DNA of 6,859 bases from a bacterium (GTDB lineage Bacteria; Patescibacteriota; Saccharimonadia; Saccharimonadales; UBA4665): the NCBI GenBank assembly GCA_029549845.1, contig JAKPIL010000154.1, positions 1 through 6,859 of the forward strand, given 5' to 3'. A model generated the notes under the pieces. That model was not told the origin of the DNA. It saw only the letters and a list, made by a program, of their open reading frames with translations, and did no database searches. This document shows positions 1 to 6,737 of the stretch, one piece after another. The position numbers and the translations under genes were made by a program. The first letter of the stretch is position 1, and every line of letters starts with the position of its first letter.

Positions 1-1011
1 AAGGACCGGCCTGTCCTGTATGTGAGCGGCGAAGAGTCGGAACATCAGGTCGCCATGCGTGCAGCTCGCCTGAGTGCCACGGCTTCTCGGCTGCAAATAG
101 CCAATAGTAACCAAGCTGACGATGCAGCGGCAACGATTGCGAGCAAAGAGTTTGAGCTTGTGGTTGTTGATTCCATACAAACCATGAACGCGGCAGGCGT
201 GAGTTCGGCCTCCGGAAGCGTTAGTCAGATCACCAACAGCACAAACATATTGCTCCAAGCTGCCAAGCGCTCAAACACCGCACTCATCATTGTGGGGCAT
301 GTCACCAAAGAGGGCTCCATAGCCGGCCCAAAAATACTTGAGCACATCGTCGACGTGGTACTCACACTTGAAGGTGATGCGTACGGCGGTTTCAAGGTGC
401 TCCGTGCAACCAAAAACCGGTTTGGTCCAACCACAGAAGCGGCCATTATGGAAATGGACGAACAGGGGCTCAAGCCGGTACTCAACCCTTCGCAGGCGCT
501 ACTAGAGGAGCGGCAGATTACCGACGGTTCGGTCGTACTTGCTACCATAGAAGGGACGCGTCCGCTTCTGGTAGAAGTTCAGGCGCTCGTGAACAAAACA
601 AGCTATGGGTATCCTAAGCGTGCGGCCAGCGGCATCGATTTGAACCGCGTAAACCTGCTGGTCGCCATGCTCGAACGGCGCACTAAGCTAAACTTGGCAG
701 AGATGGACATATACGTGAATATCGTGGGCGGGCTACGCTTGCAAGACCCCGCGGCCGACTTGGCAGTGTGTATGGCCATAGGCTCGGCCGCGAAAGGGCT
801 CAAACTAAAACGAAACGCAGTTGTCTTCGGTGAAGTGGGCTTATCGGGTGAAGTCAGGCACGTACCATTTATAGAGAAACGGGTGAGTGAAGCGAAAAAG
901 CTTGGGTTTGACTGCGCCATTGGACCACGTCAACGTGGCGGCAAAGCGAGTTCGTTCTTAAGCGTTGTTCCAGATGTACGCACTGCGCTCAATGAATTCC
1001 TGCAGAAGTAG
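1..1011 (+). CDS. radA: DNA repair protein RadA (Sms), 5'-truncated by window edge
   Basis: RadA is a RecA-related ATPase that promotes branch migration and processing of recombination intermediates at DNA breaks and stalled forks in the cytoplasm. The reading frame is open from base 1. The family motif YVSGEES is at 19-39, so the GTG at 22 lies inside it and is not the true start. A Walker B-like VVVDSIQTM starts at 160. The RadA signature KNRFG is at 412-426. From about base 526 to the end runs the Lon-protease-like C-terminal domain, including VNIVGGLRLQDPAADLA and VFGEVGLSGEVR; alanine replaces the Lon catalytic serine, as is usual in RadA. The N-terminal C4 zinc finger and Walker A lie upstream of the window; compared with typical RadA proteins of about 450 residues, roughly 110-130 residues are missing. 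It ends in TAG and converges on the PBP gene. Identification is secure; the start is unknown. Confidence 0.97.
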   Translation, partial: KDRPVLYVSGEESEHQVAMRAARLSATASRLQIANSNQADDAAATIASKEFELVVVDSIQTMNAAGVSSASGSVSQITNSTNILLQAAKRSNTALIIVGHVTKEGSIAGPKILEHIVDVVLTLEGDAYGGFKVLRATKNRFGPTTEAAIMEMDEQGLKPVLNPSQALLEERQITDGSVVLATIEGTRPLLVEVQALVNKTSYGYPKRAASGIDLNRVNLLVAMLERRTKLNLAEMDIYVNIVGGLRLQDPAADLAVCMAIGSAAKGLKLKRNAVVFGEVGLSGEVRHVPFIEKRVSEAKKLGFDCAIGPRQRGGKASSFLSVVPDVRTALNEFLQK

Positions 1012-1031
1012 TGATGCTGTGTTTGCTAGGT

Positions 1032-1055
1032 GCTCTGGGTTCGACGGCCAGGAGC
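1032..1055. terminator. Imperfect stem-loop between convergent radA and PBP genes (weak terminator candidate)
   Basis: In the 53-nt gap between the two facing stop codons, GCTCTGG (1032-1038) can pair with CCA (1048-1050) plus GAGC (1052-1055), leaving one bulged G at 1051 and a 9-nt loop. Being an inverted repeat, it could form in both transcripts. No T-run follows on either strand, so it is not a canonical intrinsic terminator. It may be an attenuating or Rho-type 3' end, or chance. I see no better terminator for either gene. Confidence 0.2.
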
Positions 1056-1064
1056 TGTGCCGGG

Positions 1065-4001
1065 TTACGGCCCTGACGAAGGAGGTGTTGTTGGAGTGGC
1101 GATGGAGATGTTGGTGGTTTCGCTTCCCATGTAGAGAACGCTGTCGATGACTTGTACCGAAAGCTCCACCGTCCCGTTTGTGTCGCTCGCAGGGCTGTAG
1201 GTAAACTGGTAATCTCCCGAACTATTCACTGCCTGCGTCTGAACCTGCTGGCCATTGACAAGAAGCTTTAGGGTGCCAGGGTTGCTTGCATACTGAGTGC
1301 TCGTGAGCGGGTGAGTGCCTTGTTCGACATGAACCATCACAACGCACCCTGCAGTCGGGCAGCTGATGCTGGTTTGGCTTCCTGTGGCAACGCCATTTAC
1401 TGCGGTTATGCTGGCCGTGGGCTTTGTGTCATTGCAGTTATGTACATCATCTTTGCCTTGCGAAACAGGTGCGCCACCAGCACTTCCGCCGGCATAGATA
1501 TCGACGTTCCAACTCATTGCGTTGCTATTGATACTTGATTGGCGGGCGAGATCTGGCGTGCAGCCGGTCGCAATCTTTCCGCTCACCTTATCGAGTACCT
1601 GTGATGAGGAACTGGTCTTACCCACGTACCACGATGGGAACAGGTCTGTTGCGGGAGGTCGTGACTGTGTGCTAAACGGCACTTTTGAAGCAAACGCGGG
1701 GAGTGTCTTGATGCCAGTTGGCGCAGTCCAGTTCTGTGCAGGAACATTACCAAGCGCATCTAGGGCGCCCTGCATGAATTGCTTCATGATGGGGTCGGTC
1801 ATGTTCTCTGGAGAGGTTGAGTATGGCTTGCGGTCATAGTTACCAACCCATATGCCAGCTGAATATTTACTGTTCCAGCTGACCATAAGGCCATCGGTGC
1901 GGTCGTTTGTGGTGCCGGTCTTAATGCCAGTCTTCCAGCCCTTATAGCGGTGAAACTTCATGCCGTAACAGGTTGTAGCCGTACAGTTACCGCCGAGGTA
2001 TGACGCTCCTGGGTCAGACGCCATGTCGTTGACTATGTAGGCCGCATCTGGCTGGATGATCTGCTTTGGCTTGGTCTCCTTGAACTCATGGAGGACTCGA
2101 CCAGATGAATTTGTGACCTTAAGAATAGATGTTTGTGGTATAGACCCACCGAGTCGTGCGAGGCTGGCAATGCCGTTGACATGGTCGGACAGGGTCAAAT
2201 ACGCGCCGTCACCTATACCGGCGGCCGCACCACACTGGATTTCATCGGCTCGTGTCGCTTCAGAGAGCACCGTTCCAGATGGGTAGCACTTGTAGCCGTG
2301 GTCGTTACCCATAAGACCATTTACGGTCGAAATAACTTTGTTAATAGAGCTGGTGTGGCCGCTACTCGTGTCATTGGGCACGACTGAGGTAAATGCTTTT
2401 ACCGCTGGGACGTTGAGTGATCCGCCGAGCGCGTATCGCAACGTCACCGGGCCAATGTAGTTGCGCGTAAAGTCGAACAGGCAGTTGCCGCCTGATTCTG
2501 GGCGAGCTTTATTGGTACACGCATAACCAGGAATTGGTCCCTGCTGGTCAAATAGTACGCTACCCGCGCCTACATTGGAGTTATTATTTATAAAGGTTGC
2601 ATAGGTGTATGGCTTGATGCTGGAGCCGGGTGATATTTGTGCGTCGGTCGCAAAACTAACACGCTGGGTATTGAAATCTGTGCCGCCTACGAGTGCGACG
2701 ATTTGGCCTGTTGCGTTTTCTTCTGCAACGAACGCGGCGTTGTTAGCCCCTCCACGGCGGAGCGTCCGTAGGTTGTCCTCCACGACAGCTTTTTCGGCCA
2801 GCGACTGCAGGTTCATGTCAAGCGTGGTCGTCACCTTCCATCCACCGCGCTTCACGACAGATTTTGGAAATAAACGCAGCAGTTCATCTTGTGCTGCCAT
2901 GACAAAATAGGGTGCTTTTATGTTGGCATAGTGCGACTGCATTTGTTTTACTTGGGCGAGTATATCGACCTTCTTTGCCTCATCGGCTTCTTTTTTCGTA
3001 ATGTACCCCTGTTGCTGCATAACGTCGAGAACGTAATTTTTGCGGTGAATGAGGGACTCGCTATCGAAGTAGTTTGTTGCAAGGCTTGGGTTGTAGGTAG
3101 GGCTACTAAACGGCGAAAGCACACCCGGGGCTTTTGGTATGGCAGCCAGCGTTGCGGCTTGCGGCAATGTCAAATCCTTTGCGCTCACCCCAAAGTAATC
3201 TTGGGCCGCGGTCTCCACGCCGTAGTCAACATTGCCATACGGAGCCATGTTCAGATAACCGAGCAATATATCTTCTTTGCTATATTCGCGTTCCAGCTCT
3301 ACAGCCAGTATGAGCTCCTTGACCTTCCTGCTAATGGTTCGGTCATTGCCCCAGTCCTCGTTGATCTTGACGAGCTGCTGGGTGATGGTTGAGCCACCTT
3401 GGGTACCGCCTGAGCCTCTAAGGTCGTTTACGGCGGCGCGTATGATTCCTTTTGTATCGAACGCGCCGTGTTTATAGAAGTTTTTGTCTTCTATGGCTAT
3501 GGTAGCCTCTTTCATGTAGTCCGCTATTTTATCAGAGGCAACGGGCACACGTTTTTTGGTGTCGTAATCTTGGAACAGCACTGTTTTACCAGTTTTATCG
3601 TAGTAGGTAATACTTCCGCCAAACGCATTGCCGCTAATGTCCTTAATCTGGGGTAGATCCTTACGGAAGTAGGCAAAAACGCCCACGACCAGCAGGAACA
3701 TAACCACAAACCCAACACCGGTAATCTTGAGCGCCATGAGCGCGCCCTCACGGCTAAACCAATACCTCACGATTCGCTTTGGACTCATTCGGTACAGCAT
3801 GCGCTTCCAGGGTTGAGCGGGCAGGCTACTGAGGTAGGCGGCTTTTCTGCGGGCTTTGGCTTCGCGGCTTGCCTTCATGCGGTCGCCGAGGCTACGGTTT
3901 ACCTTTATGGTTTTACCACTTTTGGTCACAAAAGTATTCTTGCCCTTCGAAGGCGATCGCCGGGGGCGATCAGCTGGTTGCTTTTTCTTAGACAGATGCA
4001 A
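1065..4001 (-). CDS. Bifunctional class A penicillin-binding protein (GT51 glycosyltransferase and transpeptidase), PBP1A type
   Basis: This membrane-anchored enzyme polymerises lipid II into glycan strands and crosslinks the stem peptides. Numbering is from the TTG at 4001 (978 residues). Residues 1-90 are a very basic cytoplasmic tail; 91-111 form one transmembrane helix. The GT51 domain follows: E171-D172, F175, H178 (motif 1 ends in Ala180 where Gly is usual), GGSTITQQ 202-209, RKVKE 225-229, and KEDILLGYLN 242-251. The transpeptidase has SxxK with catalytic S460 and K463, SLN 528-530, and KTGT 694-697, so both active sites look intact. After the PBP1A-like DKVSGKIATGCTP comes an extension (about 860-969), probably a beta-sandwich, ending in a Thr/Pro tail. 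All ten ectodomain cysteines lie after residue 490. An in-frame extension up to 4178 exists, but I reject it: it runs across the divergent promoters, is unlike PBP, and the TTG has a GGAG 7 nt upstream. Function is secure; the start is probable. Confidence 0.95.
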   Translation of the reverse strand: MHLSKKKQPADRPRRSPSKGKNTFVTKSGKTIKVNRSLGDRMKASREAKARRKAAYLSSLPAQPWKRMLYRMSPKRIVRYWFSREGALMALKITGVGFVVMFLLVVGVFAYFRKDLPQIKDISGNAFGGSITYYDKTGKTVLFQDYDTKKRVPVASDKIADYMKEATIAIEDKNFYKHGAFDTKGIIRAAVNDLRGSGGTQGGSTITQQLVKINEDWGNDRTISRKVKELILAVELEREYSKEDILLGYLNMAPYGNVDYGVETAAQDYFGVSAKDLTLPQAATLAAIPKAPGVLSPFSSPTYNPSLATNYFDSESLIHRKNYVLDVMQQQGYITKKEADEAKKVDILAQVKQMQSHYANIKAPYFVMAAQDELLRLFPKSVVKRGGWKVTTTLDMNLQSLAEKAVVEDNLRTLRRGGANNAAFVAEENATGQIVALVGGTDFNTQRVSFATDAQISPGSSIKPYTYATFINNNSNVGAGSVLFDQQGPIPGYACTNKARPESGGNCLFDFTRNYIGPVTLRYALGGSLNVPAVKAFTSVVPNDTSSGHTSSINKVISTVNGLMGNDHGYKCYPSGTVLSEATRADEIQCGAAAGIGDGAYLTLSDHVNGIASLARLGGSIPQTSILKVTNSSGRVLHEFKETKPKQIIQPDAAYIVNDMASDPGASYLGGNCTATTCYGMKFHRYKGWKTGIKTGTTNDRTDGLMVSWNSKYSAGIWVGNYDRKPYSTSPENMTDPIMKQFMQGALDALGNVPAQNWTAPTGIKTLPAFASKVPFSTQSRPPATDLFPSWYVGKTSSSSQVLDKVSGKIATGCTPDLARQSSINSNAMSWNVDIYAGGSAGGAPVSQGKDDVHNCNDTKPTASITAVNGVATGSQTSISCPTAGCVVMVHVEQGTHPLTSTQYASNPGTLKLLVNGQQVQTQAVNSSGDYQFTYSPASDTNGTVELSVQVIDSVLYMGSETTNISIATPTTPPSSGP

Positions 4002-4008
4002 AGTTAGA

Positions 4009-4012
4009 CTCC
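4009..4012 (-). promoter_or_regulatory. Shine-Dalgarno GGAG deciding the PBP start codon
   Basis: On the minus strand GGAG (4012 to 4009) precedes the TTG at 4001-3999 by 7 nt, which is optimal spacing. It lies about 12 nt downstream of the expected transcription start from the adjacent extended -10 box. Together these two signals favour the TTG over the upstream ATG at 4178 and over later methionine codons. Confidence 0.65.
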
Positions 4013-4030
4013 ACTTACGTAACTGAATCC

Positions 4031-4039
4031 AGTATAGCA
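4031..4039 (-). promoter_or_regulatory. Extended -10 promoter of the PBP gene
   Basis: Read on the minus strand, TGCTATACT (4039 to 4031) matches the extended -10 pattern TGn-TATAAT with one mismatch. Transcription would begin near 4024, giving a 5' leader of about 22 nt that contains the GGAG ribosome site. No good -35 box is visible at 16-18 nt; TTGTGC at 19 nt is the nearest weak candidate, which fits an extended -10 promoter. Confidence 0.6.
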
Positions 4040-4082
4040 AATTCTGCTGCTCACAGCACAAGCGAAATTGTGAGAAAAGAGG

Positions 4083-4110
4083 AGCATGAAGTATGGAGAA
4101 TGGAGTATGG
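4083..4110. repeat. Heptanucleotide tandem repeat (AGNATGG, about 4 copies) between divergent promoters
   Basis: Four 7-nt units run head to tail: AGCATGA, AGTATGG, AGAATGG, AGTATGG. On the other strand the consensus is CCATNCT. The array sits between the PBP -10 box (4031-4039) and the tyrS promoter (4161-4189), in a 195-bp region where I see no gene. It shares its period and the CCAT core with the array at the start of gatD (6761-6788). Its role is unknown: it could be a protein-binding site or a neutral micro-repeat. Confidence 0.7.
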
Positions 4111-4160
4111 CAAGCGCAAGATGCGAAAACCGAGCATGCACATTCTTCTTGGGCGCTTTC

Positions 4161-4189
4161 TTCACTCTCGCGGGGCAACTCTGTATACT
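4161..4189 (+). promoter_or_regulatory. tyrS promoter, predicted leaderless
   Basis: TTCACT (4161-4166, 4 of 6 matches to TTGACA) and TATACT (4184-4189, 5 of 6 matches to TATAAT) are separated by exactly 17 bp. Seven nucleotides after the -10 box comes the tyrS ATG at 4197, so transcription should begin at or next to the start codon. There is no Shine-Dalgarno at usable spacing: the only AGG (4192-4194) is 2 nt from the ATG. No T-box leader can fit between this promoter and the gene. Confidence 0.65.
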
Positions 4190-4196
4190 GTAGGTC

Positions 4197-5444
4197 ATGA
4201 CATTATCTGAAGAGCTCGCCTGGCGAGGGTTTACCAACCAAACAACTTACAAAGACGTTGCGACGCTAGATGGCGCCCCGATTACCTTTTACTTGGGTGT
4301 TGACCCCAGTGCCGATAGTATGACGGTAGGAAACTTTGCCGTCGCTATGATGATCCGGCATTTTATAGATCACGGCCACCGAGCTATTCTTCTCGTAGGT
4401 GGTGCTACCGGCATGATCGGCGACCCAGATGGCAAAAAACAGGAGCGGGACCTCAAGACGCTTGACGAAATTGCCCACAATAAAGCGGCGATAGCTGCCC
4501 AGTACCAACAGATTTTTGCCGGATATGACTTTGAAATAGTCGATAACTACGACTGGTTTAAGGGGTTTGGCTACCTAGAATTCTTGCGTGAGGTGGGCAA
4601 GCATGTGCCTTTGCGCCAAATGCTTGGCCGCCAGTTTGTGCAAGACCGCCTGACCGAAGAGGGCGACGGCATATCCTACGCCGAGTTTAGCTATGCGCTT
4701 ATACAGGGCTACGACTTTCTGCACCTCTACCGAGAGAAGGGTGCCACCCTGCAGGTAGCGGGCTCTGACCAGTGGGGAAACTGCATAGCTGGCGTAGAAC
4801 TCATTCGCCGTGTGGCTGGTGGCGAGGCGCACATATGGACGGCCCCGCTTGTTATCAACAAATCCACCGGTGTGAAGTTTGGTAAAAGCGAAGGTGGTGC
4901 CGTCTGGCTTGACCCAGCCAAAACCACCCCCACGGCTTTCTACCAGTTCTGGATAAACTGCGACGATGCCGGCGTAGAAGATTATATAAAGATATACACG
5001 TTGCTTTCAAAGGACGAGGTCGATGCCATTACGGCTCAGCACGCAGAAAACCCGGGCGCGCGCTATGCCCAAACGCGCCTGGCCGAGGAGGTCACCCGCA
5101 TAGTCCACGGCGAAGACGCCCTCCAGACAGCCCAGAAGGTCACCGCATGTCTGGTGGGTGATGCATCAGTAGGCGAGGCAGATGAACAGACGGTCGCAGC
5201 GCTGCGGGCAGAAATCCCCAGTGTACAGACAACCGCAGAAGGTTCGGTACTGGCAGCACTGGTCGAAGCCGGCCTGGCCAGCAGTAACGGCGAAGCCCGC
5301 CGCTTGCTTCAGGGCAATGCTATTTCTGTAAATGGGGTGAAAGTCTCAGATGAAAATCTCAATCCCGGACTATTTACCGGTGGCCGCCTACTCCTACGTC
5401 GCGGCAAAGCCTACAAAGACTCCGCCCTGGTTGAACTTGCATAA
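4197..5444 (+). CDS. tyrS: Tyrosyl-tRNA synthetase (class I, bacterial TyrS)
   Basis: This enzyme activates tyrosine with ATP and charges tRNA-Tyr in the cytoplasm. It has 415 residues, a normal length. The N-terminal ELAWRGFTNQTT aligns with the start of Bacillus-type TyrRS, supporting the ATG at 4197. The Rossmann catalytic domain shows DPSADSMTVGNF (36-47, the HIGH-motif region), GGATGMIGDPDGKK (68-81), QVAGSDQWGN (186-195) and the KMSKS equivalent KFGKS (227-231). The C-terminal roughly 65 residues, including EARRLLQGNAISVNG, form an S4 RNA-binding domain for tRNA. One oddity: the first His of HIGH is Thr43, and the partner Thr of Bacillus TyrRS (Thr40) is Ser38. It is divergent from the PBP gene and followed by murT after 15 nt. 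Its promoter suggests a leaderless message. Identification is very secure. Confidence 0.98.
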   Translation: MTLSEELAWRGFTNQTTYKDVATLDGAPITFYLGVDPSADSMTVGNFAVAMMIRHFIDHGHRAILLVGGATGMIGDPDGKKQERDLKTLDEIAHNKAAIAAQYQQIFAGYDFEIVDNYDWFKGFGYLEFLREVGKHVPLRQMLGRQFVQDRLTEEGDGISYAEFSYALIQGYDFLHLYREKGATLQVAGSDQWGNCIAGVELIRRVAGGEAHIWTAPLVINKSTGVKFGKSEGGAVWLDPAKTTPTAFYQFWINCDDAGVEDYIKIYTLLSKDEVDAITAQHAENPGARYAQTRLAEEVTRIVHGEDALQTAQKVTACLVGDASVGEADEQTVAALRAEIPSVQTTAEGSVLAALVEAGLASSNGEARRLLQGNAISVNGVKVSDENLNPGLFTGGRLLLRRGKAYKDSALVELA

Positions 5445-5446
5445 GC

Positions 5447-5452
5447 TATACT
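5447..5452 (+). promoter_or_regulatory. Putative -10 box for murT, immediately upstream of its start
   Basis: TATACT at 5447-5452 lies wholly within the 15-nt gap after the tyrS stop codon. It is followed after 7 nt by GTG (5460) and after 10 nt by ATG (5463). Sequence and spacing are the same as in the tyrS promoter. No -35 box is visible at 15-18 nt, and no extended TGn precedes it, so the promoter may be weak and murT may also be read through from tyrS. No Shine-Dalgarno is present, which fits a leaderless start. Confidence 0.45.
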
Positions 5453-5459
5453 AAGTACC

Positions 5460-6737
5460 GTGATGAATATACCTAGCACTATCATTGGTAAAAGTGTTTT
5501 CACTGCGCTGCGGCTGAGTGGTCGGACCGGTTCGGCTCTTCCCGGGCTTGTGGTCGAGAAGCTTGATGGCTCATATCTTTCCGGTATGCTGGCGCAGTTG
5601 CCGCGGGGGGTGATAGTGGTATCTGGTACAAATGGCAAAACTACCACTACGAAACTCATTACGAAGCTGCTGGAGTCACAGGGGTTACGTGTGCTCACAA
5701 ACCCTACGGGTAGTAACTTTGTGCGCGGTATCATTAGTGCGGTGGTAGATAAAGCCAGCTGGAGCGGGAAACTGGCGTACGACATCGCTGTTTTTGAGCA
5801 AGACGAGGCGCACGCTGTGCATTTTGTGCAACAGGTTCGCCCAAACGGCGTGCTGGTGCTAAACGTCATGCGCGACCAGATGGACCGGTTTGGCGAAATA
5901 GATACAACACTCAAACTCCTGCAGAAGCTCGCCAGTTCGGCGACCGACTTTGTCGTGCTGAACGCCAATGATGAGCGGGTCGATATCATAACAATCGCAG
6001 ATGGTGTAAAAAAGGTGTGGTTTGCGCACAGCGAAGAGTTGCAGGCAGAGTTTTTGACCGATGACCAGCTGTATCACGCAGAATCAGCACAGTATGCACT
6101 GGCTGGGACGCCTGCGGTTGAGCTCACGGGTTACGATGAGGCGTCGGTTTCACTGCGGATAGCCGGCACGCCGCACCGCTACCCGTATCAGCTGCAAGGT
6201 GGTCATAACGCACTGAACCTCGCGGCGGCGCTCTCTGTGCTGTACCAGGTTGTGTCCGCACCCGATACGGGAAAGCTGGCCGAAGCAATCTTGACCGTTG
6301 AGCCAGCCTTTGGCCGCGGTGAAGTGATTGACCTGCCGGGTGGCGGCAAGCTTACGCTGCAGCTCGTGAAAAACCCCGGCGGTTTCACCCAGGCACTCCG
6401 CATGCTCGAGCTTAAGGAATACGCCACGGTCGGCATAGCCATAAATGATGATTACCCAGACGGCCGAGACGTGTCATGGCTGTGGGATGTTGACTTCTCG
6501 GCGATTGACGGCGAGGTTTTGTGCGGTGGCGCACGCGGGTTCGATATGGCAAACCGGCTGAAATACGATATGGTGCAGGTGGATAGTGTCGAGCCAGATC
6601 TGGGGCTGTATGTGCAGAATTTCAACAAAACCGCTTTCCCCGAGTCGCCGGCTATTTTGTTCTGCACCTACACCGCTATGCTGAAGATTCGCAGTATGTA
6701 TCTGGGCACGCACTCTGGCCTAGGAGAAGACGCATGA
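5460..6737 (+). CDS. murT: Lipid II isoglutaminyl synthase, MurT subunit (Mur-ligase-like)
   Basis: MurT is the Mur-ligase-like subunit of MurT/GatD, which uses ATP and glutamine-derived ammonia to amidate D-Glu of lipid II to D-isoglutamine at the inner face of the membrane. The 425 residues show the P-loop GTNGKTT (56-62), NPTGSNFVRGI (81-91), the DEA motif, NVMRDQMDRFGE, HNALNLAAAL (from H249) and the C-terminal MurT signature NDDYPDGRDVSWLWD (329-343). In staphylococcal MurT an Asp of the C-terminal domain completes the GatD catalytic triad; I could not assign the exact residue here. Only two cysteines occur (C355, C402), so the four-Cys zinc ribbon of characterised MurT proteins is absent. 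The start is GTG at 5460 or ATG at 5463, adjacent codons in the same frame. It follows tyrS by 15 nt and overlaps gatD by ATGA, implying cotranscription and coupled translation with gatD. Confidence 0.94.
   Translation: MMNIPSTIIGKSVFTALRLSGRTGSALPGLVVEKLDGSYLSGMLAQLPRGVIVVSGTNGKTTTTKLITKLLESQGLRVLTNPTGSNFVRGIISAVVDKASWSGKLAYDIAVFEQDEAHAVHFVQQVRPNGVLVLNVMRDQMDRFGEIDTTLKLLQKLASSATDFVVLNANDERVDIITIADGVKKVWFAHSEELQAEFLTDDQLYHAESAQYALAGTPAVELTGYDEASVSLRIAGTPHRYPYQLQGGHNALNLAAALSVLYQVVSAPDTGKLAEAILTVEPAFGRGEVIDLPGGGKLTLQLVKNPGGFTQALRMLELKEYATVGIAINDDYPDGRDVSWLWDVDFSAIDGEVLCGGARGFDMANRLKYDMVQVDSVEPDLGLYVQNFNKTAFPESPAILFCTYTAMLKIRSMYLGTHSGLGEDA
6722..6726 (+). promoter_or_regulatory. Shine-Dalgarno AGGAG for gatD
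   Basis: AGGAG at 6722-6726, inside the last codons of murT, is followed after 7 nt by the ATG at 6734. It supports that ATG as the translated start of gatD, rather than the ATG at 6788, which has only heptamer repeat sequence upstream and no ribosome site. Confidence 0.7.

Noticed and set aside
1055..1072. Second small inverted repeat (GCCG, 5-nt loop, CGGC) at the PBP 3' end
   Set aside because: The stem is only 4 bp, overlaps the PBP stop codon, and no T-run follows on either strand.
2889..3392. Open frame of 167 codons on the plus strand opposite the PBP gene
   Set aside because: It lies antisense to the well-conserved GT51 domain and encodes no recognisable family; it is a shadow of PBP coding.
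3952..3961. Perfect 10-bp palindrome GGCGATCGCC containing the cyanobacterial HIP1 core GCGATCGC
   Set aside because: I noticed only one copy, and it falls within PBP coding sequence; without enrichment it is best explained by chance.
4002..4237. Minus-strand reading frames upstream of the PBP start, including the in-frame extension to 4178
   Set aside because: They overlap the divergent promoters, the heptamer repeat and the tyrS start, have no recognisable protein motifs, and lack their own ribosome site and promoter.
5431..5436. TTGAAC as a -35 box for murT
   Set aside because: It is only 10 bp from the TATACT box, too close for a standard promoter, and is part of the last tyrS codons.
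5411..5989. Open frame of 192 codons on the minus strand opposite the 5' part of murT
   Set aside because: It covers the murT P-loop region in antisense, is Ser/Thr-rich as expected of a shadow frame, and runs across the tyrS-murT junction.
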